Source: Thraustochytrium sp. TN22 (taxonomy: Eukaryota; Sar; Bigyra; Thraustochytrida; Thraustochytriidae). From it: a DNA stretch of 64,000 bases. The translations under genes were made by a program, and so were the position numbers. Each line of letters begins with the position of its first letter. Within the stretch, counting starts at the first letter, position 1. The notes under the pieces are model-generated. The model was not told the DNA's origin and did no database searches. It was given only the letters and a program-made list of their open reading frames with translations. Below are positions 1 through 9,283 of this stretch, one piece after another. The stretch covers positions 18,657 through 82,656 of the forward strand of contig JABLUY010000175.1 of assembly GCA_013306675.1 (NCBI GenBank), given 5' to 3'.

Positions 1-1
1 A

Positions 2-325
2 GGTGAGGAGGCCCACGACACATACGCACAAAAGAATGAGCGTGATATGCCAGCGCCAGAATCTCGCGCGGAGCCTCTGCGTGCTCTCTCCATTCAGGTC
101 GGTCAGGATCACGTGCACGATCTCATCGTACTGCTGGCGGGAAAGCCACGGGTCCGCTCGCAGCCACCTGAAGGCGACCCGCACCTTGAAGTCCGCGGCT
201 GCAAGGCCCACAGAAAGCCGCACCGGTACGTCTGCGCGCTTATCTACGGCCGCTTTGGCCGCGCTCGCCACGTGGCTCGCCACCTGGTACGCGCCGGCGG
301 CCAACTCGGAAGTGTTGGCTCCCAT
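2..325 (-). CDS. 5' part of an unidentified gene cut by the left window edge
   Basis: The minus strand is open from an ATG at 325 to the window edge, about 108 codons without a stop. The N-terminus MGANTSELAAG has the Gly2/Ser6 pattern of N-myristoylation sites (inference). A mixed, protein-like stretch follows with Trp- and Arg-rich helices (FRWLRADPWLSRQQYDEI). The last 15 or so codons turn hydrophobic and contain GTGCGT and GTATGT near positions 20-32. Both are used as splice donors by the LRR genes of this window, so the exon may end there rather than run into a membrane segment. I do not recognise the family. The upstream GC-rich stretch (about 330-480) fits a 5' UTR or promoter. The call rests on the open frame and composition only. 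Confidence 0.45.
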   Translation of the reverse strand, partial: MGANTSELAAGAYQVASHVASAAKAAVDKRADVPVRLSVGLAAADFKVRVAFRWLRADPWLSRQQYDEIVHVILTDLNGESTQRLRARFWRWHITLILLCVCVVGLLT

Positions 326-2156
326 GTTCGCCGCCGGTGGCACGCTGCTCGCGGCAGCGGAGGGGCGGGCGCGGGAGGCGGCGCAGACGTCCGTACGCAG
401 CCCTCGCTCCGCGCTCTGCGCGCTCGCTCGCCGCTCGCCCGCTCGCCCGCCCGCCCGCCCGCTGGCGCACGGGCCCGCGTCCGCCGTAGCCGCCGAGTAA
501 ATTAAAAAGTTAGGTGCTTGCCTCTCTGTGTACAGTGCATTCGGCGCGTGCCGTCCGCTTGCGAAGGAGGGAAGGCCAGAGCTACGGCAATGGCAGCGAA
601 CGGCATTGCGCCAAAGCAATCAGTCAAGGGAACCGCCGCCTGCCAGTGCACGCGCGTGCACGCGCAGCCCTGGTACCTGGTAACTTATATAGCGTGGCAA
701 TGGCCATGTCAAGTGCACGGCGAGAGTGCCTCGGTTCACGTATTGCGCGTGTCTCACACGCGCGAGGGACGAAGAGTCTGTGCCGGAACCGCAAGGACCT
801 CGTTTCACGCTGCTCCAGCCAGGCGCTGGATCGCAGGACGATGTCCAGCTGCAGCTCCACACAGAACTTGGGGTCGGCCATGTGTTGCATGTGTCCGACA
901 GCCCGATGTTGTCTGCCCGTCTCGAAGACGGCCGCGGGCTGCAGCGCACGGCGTCCGCGTAGTGGGCAGTTCATTCTGCAAGCTTCGTTCAAATCGCCCG
1001 TGCACAGAGGCATCTTGGGCGCAGCCGCTTGGCGCGCCGCAGACTGTCGAAGGACGGCAGCTCGCAAGCCCTCCACGCCAACCAGCTTGCATAATAAACA
1101 AAACCGGAAGGACGGCGTCCTGCTACGACTTGAGCGCGTCGGCGCATTGGCACTTCAAGTTGCGCTGCACTGGCACTGCATGGCGTCAGGTCAACACCAG
1201 TGGCCGTCAGCATCCCACTTGCGTTCTTGCGGCGCTTGCTTTGCGCGTACGCCGCGTACGAGCACTTGGCGAACTCTGCGTGAGGCGCCGTGCACGGCGA
1301 CGCTCGGTAGCGTGGTTATCCGGAACCTGTTCGGATCGATCCTCAACTAGGCCTACCTCGCTCGCGTGCAGGAAGCAAAGCCGCGAGCAACGCTATGACT
1401 CACTCCACTCGGGCCCCCAGCCCTCGAAGGCCTAGGCTAGTAGATCTTTCTTTCCGTCTTGGGTACTGGGTGGTACCGGTGGTAACCTGCCAAAGGAGGT
1501 CTCGTAGGCACAGCCCGCGACGCGGCGCGACGCGACTGCCGAGACCATCTCCAGCCTGGCTGCCAGTGCTCTAGCTAGCTAGAAAGAAGCTAGGACTGCT
1601 CGAGTCTTCGCGCAAGCCTCCGAGTCGCGTCTAAGTTACGACTACAGTGCCAGTGGTACTGCCAGTACCTGGTAGCCAGGCCCTCTCAAGGCTCTCTCGC
1701 GGCACTCGCCGACGGCGGGGGGGCAGCGTGCACCCTGCAGCGGCGTACAGGCCGGCGCGCCCAGGCGGCGAAGGAGCACGCGGCGGCACGCGCGAGGCCG
1801 CGCGCGCATCCTACCCCGATGGCGTAGACAGTGTCTACCTCTGGCCTATAGACAGTGTACTAAAATCCACCACCAACTTACCGCGGTAGCCTACAAGGAA
1901 GAAGGATCAATGATTGGCACTGTCAGAGAGTCTCGGGAAAGGCAGAGAGCACGCACGCCGGCCTGCGCGCGGCGGCGCGCGGGGCGGCGCGGCGCGGCGC
2001 GGCGCGCGCGGAGCAGAGCAAATTGCGCGCGGCGGGCCGGCCTGCGCGCGGGGCGCGCTAGGCAGGGCGGCGCGGCTGCAGAGGGGGAGCAGGCCGCTTC
2101 CGGGACAGGGAGCAGGCGCGCGGGGACTCGGGAGCAGCGGGACGGAGACCAGCACG
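326..2156. other. Intergenic region, no convincing gene
   Basis: Frames of up to about 300 codons exist on both strands, but they start at non-ATG codons, overlap one another and show no recognisable domain or codon bias. The stretch is less GC-rich than the genes, with GCTAGCTAG-like tracts near 1573 and short CAGTGC/CACTGGCA and TTCAAGTT elements near 1148-1180 and 1645-1680. Such elements recur in other intergenic regions of the window. From about 1950 to 2150 the sequence becomes very GC-rich and probably holds the promoter and 5' UTR of the gene starting at 2157. Confidence 0.5.
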
Positions 2157-2975
2157 ATGCGGCGCGCCATCTTCGTGGCGGCCTCGTCGCAGCACACGGG
2201 CAAGACGTGCACGAGCTCGGGGCTCGTGCGCTCGCTCCAGTCGGTCTTCAAGCGCGTGGGCTACATTAAGCCCGTCGGCCAGAAGAGCATCGAGGTGCAG
2301 GCCGCCGATGGCGTGCGCAGCGTAGACAAGGACGCGCCCATCTTCAAGGAGCTCCTCGGCTGCCACTCGGACTACAGCGACATGAGCCCCGTGCTCATCA
2401 AGAAGGGCTACACCAAGGCCGCGCTCGAGGGCCGCGTCAACCCCTCGGACGAGCTGCTCCGCATCGAGAACGCCTTCGCGCGCGTGCACGACGCGCACGA
2501 GTTCACCGTCGTCGAGGGCACGGGCCACTGCGGCGTTGGCGCCTCGGTCGGCCTCAGTAACGCGCGCGTCGCGCGCACGCTCGGCGTGCCCATCGTGCTC
2601 GTGCTCAACGGCGGCATCGGCAACACGCTCGACCAGTTCTTCCTCAACAACGGCTTTTGCAACATGGAGGGCACCTCTGTGCGCGGCGTCATCATCAACA
2701 AGGTGCGCCCCGACAAGATGGACGAGATCCGCCACTACACGCAGCGCACGCTCGAGCAGTACTGCGACGTCCAGGTGCTCGGCTGCATCCCAGACCTCGA
2801 GGACCTCGGCTCGCGCGTGCACAAGCTGCGCCCCGAGGACATTGAGCGCACAGCCGTCGTCGCTGATCACTACGCCTCGCACATTGACATTGACACGCTG
2901 CTCGACGTTGTCGACCAGCACAACTCCACCCTGCAGATTGCCCAGCGCATGGGCTCGGCGGCCGCGTCCAAGTGA
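2157..2975 (+). CDS. P-loop protein of the dethiobiotin synthetase / phosphotransacetylase N-terminal type (AAA_26)
   Basis: The predicted protein has 272 residues. It opens with a Walker A loop, ASSQHTGKT (residues 8-16), of the kind found in BioD-like enzymes and in the N-terminal regulatory domain of large phosphotransacetylases, followed by an IKPVGQ motif. Later motifs VVEGTGHCGVG, VPIVLVLNGGIGNT and GVIINKV match the Walker B region, core strands and base-recognition strand of that fold. The C-terminal catalytic domain of phosphotransacetylase is absent, so this is a stand-alone domain. The frame is open further upstream, but only from a TTG in Ala/Arg/Gly-rich sequence that looks like 5' UTR. 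The ATG at 2157 begins the conserved domain. Substrate is unknown; a true dethiobiotin synthetase is possible but not shown. Confidence 0.8.
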   Translation: MRRAIFVAASSQHTGKTCTSSGLVRSLQSVFKRVGYIKPVGQKSIEVQAADGVRSVDKDAPIFKELLGCHSDYSDMSPVLIKKGYTKAALEGRVNPSDELLRIENAFARVHDAHEFTVVEGTGHCGVGASVGLSNARVARTLGVPIVLVLNGGIGNTLDQFFLNNGFCNMEGTSVRGVIINKVRPDKMDEIRHYTQRTLEQYCDVQVLGCIPDLEDLGSRVHKLRPEDIERTAVVADHYASHIDIDTLLDVVDQHNSTLQIAQRMGSAAASK

Positions 2976-3199
2976 ATTGTGCGCGCCTCGCCCCCCCTCT
3001 CCTTCTTTCGTTCTGTGACCAACCCCTCTCAATCCTCTGTGACCCAACTCGAAGCTGGGCCCCAGCTTCTGACTCATGTACAAACCAAATGCGTACGTGG
3101 TACAAAACAATCCGATCTCTGTGTGTGTTTCGACTGAATGAATGCCTCTGGGCGGACTGGCTTCTTGACCGACCTCGCTCGATGTTTGCTTGCTTGGCG

Positions 3200-3391
3200 C
3201 ACATCACCTTGCCTTGCTGTGACAGGCTGTTGATCACACTTGGCTCGCTTGCTGGGCGCACATCGCCTTGCCTTGCTGTGACAGGCTGTTGATCACACAC
3301 TTGGCTCGCCTACTTGCCGCTCTTCTCTTTCCTTCTGCAGGCAAGCGCCACGCTTCTTGGCCGACCTCGATGTTTGCTTGTTTGCTTGCTG

Positions 3392-3448
<57 letters not shown>

Positions 3449-3520
3449 GCCTCTCGCGGTGGAACATCGCCTTGCCTTGCTGTGACAAGCTGTTGGATCA
3501 CACTTGGCTCGCTTGCTTGC
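3200..3520. repeat. Three direct copies of a ~50-bp unit around a (GCTT)n microsatellite
   Basis: A unit beginning CATCRCCTTGCCTTGCTGTG and running through a TGTTGATCACAC-like core to TTGGCTCGC occurs at about 3202-3250, 3260-3310 and 3465-3514. The second and third copies sit either side of a GCTT run of about 14 units (3392-3448) with GTTT interruptions just before it. The block lies in the convergent 3' region between the P-loop gene (ends 2975) and the SET gene (ends 3537). It is non-coding on composition. Confidence 0.85.
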
Positions 3521-3536
3521 CGCTCCTTCCCCCACT

Positions 3537-4940
3537 TCAGCAGCTCAGCCCCAACTTGCAGCCGTCTGCCTGCAAGGCGCCACGCTCAACCGCCACCAAA
3601 TGCACCACCTCTGGACGCGAGGACTTGTTTGCTTCCGACTCGCCAAGACGAGCGCTGACCACTTCGCGGGCGCGCGCTACAGCGGCCGGGGCCAACACAG
3701 GTCGCAGCACCTCCCACAGCAGCTCGTCCTCGTCCTCATCCTCCTCTTCGTCCTCATCCTCCTCTTCGTCCTCCCCCTCCTTTTCGTCCTTCTTGTCAGG
3801 CAGCGCCGCAGCGCGGCGCGCAGATGCCAGCGTCTGTACATGCGCAGCCTCCGAGGACGGCGGCCACGAGCCGGCCGAAAGCGCGTCCAGGGCGGCGCTC
3901 AGCAGGACCGCGACGCAATCTGTGCCATCAAGACGAGCCTTCTTGCTGCCAAGCGCAGCGTGCTTGGTCTGCGCGCAGTGCGCGGACACCTTGGTCAAGG
4001 TCTCAGCGTCCAGCGCAGCCACGGCGCACGCCACGCGCAGCTCCGTCACGCCAGCCGTGGAAGCGCCAAGCTCAATCGTCAGCTCGTCCTCCAGGCCGTC
4101 CCAGGAGCTCTCGGCGAGCACACCGGCGCGCTTCAGGAGGGCCTGCGCCTCCTTGCCCAGGCCGACAGCGCCCGTAGACACGCTCACCACCTCGCGCAGA
4201 GCGGCCCGCGGCAGCACAAACCCGCAGCGGTACAGGAGCTCGGCGGTCGACACCTCGTCGCCGTACGCCTGCGTGAGCTCCTCGCCCGCCTCGATGCGCC
4301 GCAGCGCGCGGCCCACCACCTCGTCGCTGTCCTCGTCCTCGTCGAATTCCACGTTCGGCTCGTTCGTGTCGCTGCAGTTGAGCATGTACACAAAGGGCAC
4401 CACCGCGCCGCCAAAGAACGGGTTCAAATGCGACATAATGACGCCGCACGCGCGCGCGAACTCCTGCTCGTCCAGGTCCTTGCGCTCCAGCGCCGTCCAC
4501 TCCTCGCGCAGGCGCTCCAGCTTGCGCCGGACCGGCGCCTCCAGCTCCGTGCCGCGCACCTGCGCCGCCGCATCGGCCCACAGCCACGGCAGGTCCTCGT
4601 ACGAGGCCGGCTCCGGCAGGGTGCGCCAGAGCGGCGCCCACGCCGACGCCTCGCCCTTGGCGCGCTCCTCCAGCAACAGGACCGCCTTGTCCACCTGCGA
4701 GTCGCGGGTCTCCACGGCGTCCTCGGCCTCCTCCTCCTCCTCGGCCTCCTTGGCACCAAAGGCCGCCTTGCGCGGCACACGAAAGAGCTCCTCGCCCTCG
4801 TCCACCGCGGCGGAGGCCACCACGCCGAAGCCGTGCACCACGCCCTCGGTCGTCATGCGCACCTTGTCGCGCGCCCAGTACGCGCCGCGCGCCAGCAGCC
4901 AGGCCTCCAGCGCCTCCACGGCGCCGCCTTCGCTCGCCAT
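3537..4940 (-). CDS. SET-domain protein lysine methyltransferase, RuBisCO LSMT / SETD6-like
   Basis: A 467-residue protein starting at the ATG at 4940. The N-terminus has GVVHGFGVVASAAVDEGEEL (about 33-52), the opening strands of an LSMT/SETD-type SET domain, which transfers methyl from S-adenosylmethionine to lysine. The core has VPFVYMLNCSDTNEPNVEF (about 181-199), in place of the usual N-H-S motif, then GEELTQAYGD (219-228) and LLYRCGFV. An acidic insert sits after residue 64, as in the split SET domains of this family. The C-terminal half resembles the substrate-binding helical domain and carries a long Asp/Glu run. The His-to-Cys change in the NHS motif is unusual and could affect cofactor binding. 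It is divergent from PNO1, with about 290 bases between starts. The substrate cannot be predicted. Confidence 0.8.
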   Translation of the reverse strand: MASEGGAVEALEAWLLARGAYWARDKVRMTTEGVVHGFGVVASAAVDEGEELFRVPRKAAFGAKEAEEEEEAEDAVETRDSQVDKAVLLLEERAKGEASAWAPLWRTLPEPASYEDLPWLWADAAAQVRGTELEAPVRRKLERLREEWTALERKDLDEQEFARACGVIMSHLNPFFGGAVVPFVYMLNCSDTNEPNVEFDEDEDSDEVVGRALRRIEAGEELTQAYGDEVSTAELLYRCGFVLPRAALREVVSVSTGAVGLGKEAQALLKRAGVLAESSWDGLEDELTIELGASTAGVTELRVACAVAALDAETLTKVSAHCAQTKHAALGSKKARLDGTDCVAVLLSAALDALSAGSWPPSSEAAHVQTLASARRAAALPDKKDEKEGEDEEEDEDEEEDEDEDELLWEVLRPVLAPAAVARAREVVSARLGESEANKSSRPEVVHLVAVERGALQADGCKLGLSC

Positions 4941-5197
4941 TCTCTGCAGCGCCCAGTCAGCCTCGGCCTCGCCTTCTTTTCTGCTGCCTGCCTGGGTTTG
5001 TTTGCCCTGCGCCTCTGGCCTCTGGCCTCCGACTTTGATCGTCGAGGCCGCTGGCACCACCATCGTTGGTCCTCGGCGGAGCCCGCACGCGCCGGGAACG
5101 CGGGGCGCGCGGCGGGTGGTGGCGGCGGCCGCAGAACCGAAGTCTCGCTCTCGCTCTCGCTCTCGCGCGCGCGGCAGGGAGCGGCGCGGCGCGGCGC

Positions 5198-5198
<1 letters not shown>

Positions 5199-5229
<31 letters not shown>
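5199..5229 (+). repeat. (CAG)n repeat immediately before the PNO1 start codon
   Basis: About ten CAG/GCA triplets run directly into the ATG at 5230, so the repeat lies in the 5' UTR of PNO1 or could encode an N-terminal Gln/Ala tract if an upstream start were used. A (CTCTCG)n tract lies at about 5140-5166. Both are in the divergent promoter shared with the SET-domain gene. Confidence 0.8.
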
Positions 5230-5231
<2 letters not shown>

Positions 5232-5928
5232 GGAGGTGGACGCCGGCGCCGTGATGGCGAACGCGGCGGAGGCCGCTGCCATGGCGGGCGCCGAGGAGGA
5301 CGCGCTCATGGAGGACGACACCCCCCTGGACACGAGCACCATCGAGTTCGCGCCGCTGCGCGCGGAGCAGATGAACGGCGGCAAGACGCAGTTCCGCCGC
5401 GTGCGCATCCCGCCGCACCGCTTCGCGCCGCTGCAAAAGAACTGGGAGAACATCCTCACCCCGCTCGTCGAGCACATGAAGCTGCACGTTCGCTTCAACC
5501 CCAAGGCGCGCGCCGTCGAGATGAAGACCAGCCCCGAGACTGAGGACCCCGGCGCGCTTGCTCGCGGCGCTGACTTCGTCCAGGCCTTCGCCATGGGCTT
5601 CGACGTCCAGGACGCCGTCGCCCTCCTCCGTCTCGAGGACCTCTTCGTGGACAGCTTCGAGGTCAAGGATGTCAAGACCCTCACCGGCGACCATCTCTCC
5701 CGCGCCATCGGCCGTATCGCCGGTCAGGGCGGTAAGACCAAGTACGCCATTGAGAACGCCACGCGCACGCGTATCGTCGTCGCCGACCAGCGCATCCACA
5801 TCCTCGGCTCCTTTCAGAACATCAAGATCGCTCGTGACGCTGTCTGCAAGCTCATTCTCGGCGCCCCCCCTGGCAAGGTCTACAACCAGATGCGCACCGT
5901 TGCCAGTCGCATGAACGAGCGCTTCTGA
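5230..5928 (+). CDS. PNO1: Pre-rRNA-processing protein PNO1 (Dim2), KH-domain RNA-binding protein
   Basis: A 232-residue protein, slightly shorter than yeast or human PNO1. PNO1/Dim2 binds the 3' end of 18S rRNA within pre-40S particles, works with the NOB1 endonuclease and supports 18S dimethylation; it acts in nucleolus and cytoplasm. Visible family motifs are FRRVRIPPHRFAPLQKNW (about residues 55-72), VKDVKTLTGDHLSRAIGRI, the KH-like GQGGKTKYAIENATRTRIVV, IHILGSFQNI, and the C-terminal LGAPPGKVYNQMRTVASRM. The first 35 or so residues are acidic and Ala-rich, as in other eukaryotes. The start follows a CAG repeat. No intron is needed. Identification is firm. Confidence 0.96.
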
Positions 5929-6052
5929 GCGACCATGCGCTTTTGATCGACCATGCGCTTCTGAGCGACCAAGTGCTTTCGCGCGACCATGCGCTTCTGA
6001 TCGACCATGTCCACGCGACGACGCGCTCGCGCATCTCTGTGTGTGTATTAGA

Positions 6053-6101
<49 letters not shown>

Positions 6102-6358
6102 ATCTGCTGTCGCGGAGCCCTGCCACGCGGCTTCCTTCTCGTTTTTAGGAAAAGTAATCTTTCATGAGTGATGATGTGGTCCGCCTCCTGTCGACAAAAC
6201 AAAAAGTCTTGCCGGTCTTTGCACAGCTCCTAGAAAAGTCAGGCTCTGAGGCAGATGTTTTCAGCCCCAATCTCTTTCCATGACATTCACTGCGATCTTG
6301 ACTGCTTCACTGCGATCTTGACTGCTTCTCTCGACTTGACTGCTTCTCTCGACTTGAC
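5929..6358. repeat. 3' intergenic with tandem short repeats and a (GA)n tract
   Basis: Directly after the PNO1 stop, an imperfect roughly 18-bp unit (GCGACCATGCGCTTCTGA and variants) repeats about four times to about 6010; the last bases of PNO1 resemble the unit. A (GA)n run covers about 6057-6097. From about 6285 to 6360, short units of the type CACTGCGATCTTGACTG and TTCTCTCGACTTGACTG are repeated in pairs. No gene was seen. Confidence 0.75.
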
Positions 6359-6970
6359 TCACTGGCGCGTCGACTCGCGTGTCAGCAGCATGCGCTGCAG
6401 AACGGAGTTATACGCTTCCTGCTGAGCAAGCGCTTCACGCAGCGCCTTCACCACCTGCTCCTGTCCTTCCAGGCTGCGCCTGGCGCTTTCCAGGCTCGCA
6501 GCAAGCGCGCTGCGACTCTCGTCCGAGCAAGTCCCGGTTGGCGACGCCTTCTGCTGCATCTCGCTAGTTTGGCCCTGCGTCTCCTTGCTCGTCACCAGCT
6601 GCTCGTTCATGGCCACCAGCACCCCGTTCGTCTCCCTCAGAAGCGCGTTGTCCTCCACGAGGAAGCCGTTCGACCTTTGCAGTTTTTCGTTCAACGCTGT
6701 CAGCAACGCATTCGCCTTGCGCCAGAAGGACAAGGTCTCAACAACCAGCTCCGCGTGCTTGAAAGCCTCTGCTCGCGAGCACTCGCGATCCTTTGTGAGT
6801 TGCTCGACTTCCAACTCGAGCTGCTTGATCCTCTTGGTCTGCGTTGATCCACGCGAAGAGTTCACCGAGGCTGTACGGCGCTTGCCGGACTTGCCTGCAC
6901 GGCTCGCTTGCTTGACGTTGCCGCTGTTCTCATTCTCGTCCGCCTTGTGGCTTCGCGACGTCGAGCTCAT
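6359..6970 (-). CDS. Small coiled-coil protein of unknown function
   Basis: A 203-residue protein from the ATG at 6970. The first 45 residues are basic and Ser-rich, with GKSGKRRTASVNSSRG. Heptad-like helices follow: KRIKQLELEVEQLTKDRE, then TALNEKLQRSNGFLVEDNAL and LLRETNGVLVAMNEQL, and a second coil near the C-terminus (LESARRSLEGQEQVVKALRE). The basic-then-leucine-zipper order recalls bZIP factors, but the conserved Asn/Arg of the basic region is not clear, so I do not call it one. GC content is lower than in neighbouring genes. Confidence 0.6.
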   Translation of the reverse strand: MSSTSRSHKADENENSGNVKQASRAGKSGKRRTASVNSSRGSTQTKRIKQLELEVEQLTKDRECSRAEAFKHAELVVETLSFWRKANALLTALNEKLQRSNGFLVEDNALLRETNGVLVAMNEQLVTSKETQGQTSEMQQKASPTGTCSDESRSALAASLESARRSLEGQEQVVKALREALAQQEAYNSVLQRMLLTRESTRQ

Positions 6971-7267
6971 TCTCCTCTTGCGCGTCTGCTCTCAGGCTGA
7001 GTCTTGCGAGTTTGAAATGGATCGAATTCGAATTTGAAAAAGAAGTCCTCCTCCCTCAGGCTGGCAGTCACATGGTGTGGCGGCTGCTCTCCATCTCACG
7101 CCAAGGCCAAGGCCATCCTTGGCCTGTCATCATGGGGAGATCTCACACGTACAAGCATATGCAGGCATGCAAGCAAGCAAGGAAGTTCGCCCAATTCGCC
7201 GCCAGCAAAAGGAAAAAAGTCCATTCCAAGCCGTCATGCTTCAAAGCGCCAGGTATCAGTGATCACA
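6971..7267. other. Short intergenic region between two minus-strand genes
   Basis: Nothing gene-like. Contains the palindrome TCGAATTCGA near 7023 and a run of short A-rich tracts. It probably holds the 3' end of the PDZ gene and the promoter of the coiled-coil gene. Confidence 0.4.
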
Positions 7268-9283
7268 TCAGGTATGCACGCTACTCTTGATCATGTCGCG
7301 CAGGTCGATCTCGACGTCGCCGGAGAGAGCAATCTTGTAGAGGTACTCCTCATAGGAAATGGCGCATTGCTTCTTGATCCACTGCATCCACTCGTGCATG
7401 GAGACACCGTCGTTCTGACACCAGCGGTAGAGGTCCTCGACGTCGACGCTGGAGAGATACTCAATGTAGCCCTCCTGGCTGCGAGCCGAGTTCATAGCCT
7501 GGATCTTGACGGTCTTGAAGAGCAGCGCGAAGTGGATGTACATGTCATCGTTGAGCGTGTCGGCGCGGCGGCGCAGCGCGCGCTTGGCCTTGCAGAACGC
7601 GCACAACTTGTTGGGCGGCACGCGCTCCTCGTCATGCTCACGCATGCTGTCCTTGCGGCTCAGGAGGCCTCGGATGGGCGGCTCGGAGTCGTCTCCGGTC
7701 TCCGCCGTCGCCGCTGCCGCTTCCGCGCCAGCCCCAGCTGCCGCGGCCGAGGGCGAAGGCGCCGGGTCGTCGAGGGCACGCTCTGCCAGAGCGGCCGCCT
7801 CCTCGGGCGACAGGGACGCACCGGCCTCGTCGCCGCCAGCCGCGGCGTCCGCCTCAGGGGGCAAACCCTGCTCGGCGCGGCTCTGCTGAATGTAGGCGTC
7901 CAGGTACTGGGTGCGGATCCAGGCCGGCCAGTCCGGAAAGTCGACGCCCTCCGCCTCGACGCGCTTGTAAAGCGTCGGCAGGTGCAGCGAGCTGAGCTCA
8001 AAGGCCGGGTGCAGGCTCGGGTCCTCGGCCTCCGACAGCGTCGCCTCGTGGTCCAGCAGAATCTGGATCTGCGCGGACTTGCACAGCATCACAAAGTGAA
8101 AGTACATCGGGTTCGTGCTCGACAACGCCCGCTCCTCCAGGGCCGCGTTGCCGCACTCGCACACGAGCACGTCGCCTACTTGGTCCTCGTTCGAGGTCGA
8201 CTCCGGCGAGGTGGCCTCCTCTGGCGGCGCGGCCGGTGCTGCCTCCTCGACCGCCGGGGCCGCGTCGCCAGCGCCAGCGCCAGCGCCAGCGCCAGACGCG
8301 GCGTCTGCAGCCGCTGCCGACTCCTCGGGCTTGGGTCGCACCCTTCGCCGCCGCGCGCGCGGCGGCTCGTCCGTAGAGCTGCGCCGCTCGTACAGCTTGC
8401 GAAAGGTGATGGCCACCGGCCGCTTCTGCTTCTGCACCAGCATGCCGATCTGGTGCATGCTCATGCCCTCGCAGTCCGTCGGGCCCACCTTGACCACCTG
8501 GTAGCCAAAGTGCACGAGGCCGGACTGCTCCGCCTGGCCCGGCGTCCCGTCCGGCTTGTTCTCAAATGAGGTCACCAGCACGCGCTTGCCCACGTCCGAG
8601 ATCTGCAGGCCGAGCGGACCGCTCTGGAACACCACGCGAACTGTATCGTTCTTCTTGGGACCCAGGTCTCCCGTCGACGCCGTCGCTGCGGTTGCGTTCG
8701 CCGCCGCCGCCACAGAGGACCCGCCGCCATTGCTCGCCGCGTGCGCAGTGCCCGCTCCGCCCTGCGCCGCCGTCTCCGAGAAGTTGCGCAGCCGAAAGGA
8801 CACGTTCTTGGCGACCGGCTCGAGGCGCACCTGCGTCTGGCCGGGCGGCGGCGTCGGCTCGCGCGGCGCGGGCGAGGACGCGCGCGAGGACGCCGCCGAG
8901 GCGTTCGAAGACGTCTGGCTGGGCGGCGTCGCCGGCCGCGTCGCCGGCAGCCTGAACTCGATCTCCAGCGGCCGCGGGTTGCTCTTGACCAGCTCGAAGA
9001 CCTCCTCCATGCCCTTGTCCAGACACGGCTCGCCGGCCACGGCTTCGACGCGCGCGCCCACGCGCAGCACGCCGTCGCCCAGGGTTGCGGCCTGCCCGCT
9101 CAGCTGCCACACGATGACGCCCTTGCCGGGCACGTCAAGAATTTGCAAGCCCAGCGGCCCCTCCTCGAACGCGAGCGTCACCGTCTCTGCGTCCGACAGC
9201 TCCAGCTCCTGCAGCCTGTCCACCGCCGTCGCGGACAGCCGCGACAGCTTCTCGCGGCGCCCTGGCGCCGCCGCCGCCGCCAT
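7268..9283 (-). CDS. Two-PDZ protein with a duplicated unknown C-terminal domain
   Basis: A 671-residue protein. The frame opens 12 codons upstream at GTG, but the first ATG is at 9283. PDZ-like domain 1 lies at about 33-112 (EEGPLGLQILD, DGVLRVGARVEAVAG) and PDZ-like domain 2 at about 212-296 (QSGPLGLQISD, LVHFGYQVVKVG), joined by a Ser/Pro/Ala linker. After an Ala/Glu-rich linker come two copies of a roughly 90-residue module at about 373-465 and 559-651. Shared positions are a Cys pair, MYxHFxxLxK, IQ, a central LY, GV, WxxWIxxQ and a closing Y. I know no family for this module. PDZ domains usually bind C-terminal peptides, so a scaffold role is plausible but not shown. No signal peptide or membrane segment. 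Confidence 0.75.
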   Translation of the reverse strand: MAAAAAPGRREKLSRLSATAVDRLQELELSDAETVTLAFEEGPLGLQILDVPGKGVIVWQLSGQAATLGDGVLRVGARVEAVAGEPCLDKGMEEVFELVKSNPRPLEIEFRLPATRPATPPSQTSSNASAASSRASSPAPREPTPPPGQTQVRLEPVAKNVSFRLRNFSETAAQGGAGTAHAASNGGGSSVAAAANATAATASTGDLGPKKNDTVRVVFQSGPLGLQISDVGKRVLVTSFENKPDGTPGQAEQSGLVHFGYQVVKVGPTDCEGMSMHQIGMLVQKQKRPVAITFRKLYERRSSTDEPPRARRRRVRPKPEESAAAADAASGAGAGAGAGDAAPAVEEAAPAAPPEEATSPESTSNEDQVGDVLVCECGNAALEERALSSTNPMYFHFVMLCKSAQIQILLDHEATLSEAEDPSLHPAFELSSLHLPTLYKRVEAEGVDFPDWPAWIRTQYLDAYIQQSRAEQGLPPEADAAAGGDEAGASLSPEEAAALAERALDDPAPSPSAAAAGAGAEAAAATAETGDDSEPPIRGLLSRKDSMREHDEERVPPNKLCAFCKAKRALRRRADTLNDDMYIHFALLFKTVKIQAMNSARSQEGYIEYLSSVDVEDLYRWCQNDGVSMHEWMQWIKKQCAISYEEYLYKIALSGDVEIDLRDMIKSSVHT

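Noticed and set aside
1914-2156. N-terminal extension of the P-loop gene
   Set aside because: It begins at TTG and is Ala/Arg/Gly-rich without conserved sequence; the domain begins at the ATG at 2157.
3392-3448. GCTT array as a CRISPR-like repeat
   Set aside because: It is a pure tetranucleotide microsatellite with no spacers, in a eukaryotic context.
3268-5928. 886-codon frame ending in PNO1
   Set aside because: Only the last 232 codons look like protein. The rest is antisense to the SET gene and runs through simple repeats, so an N-terminal fusion is not real.
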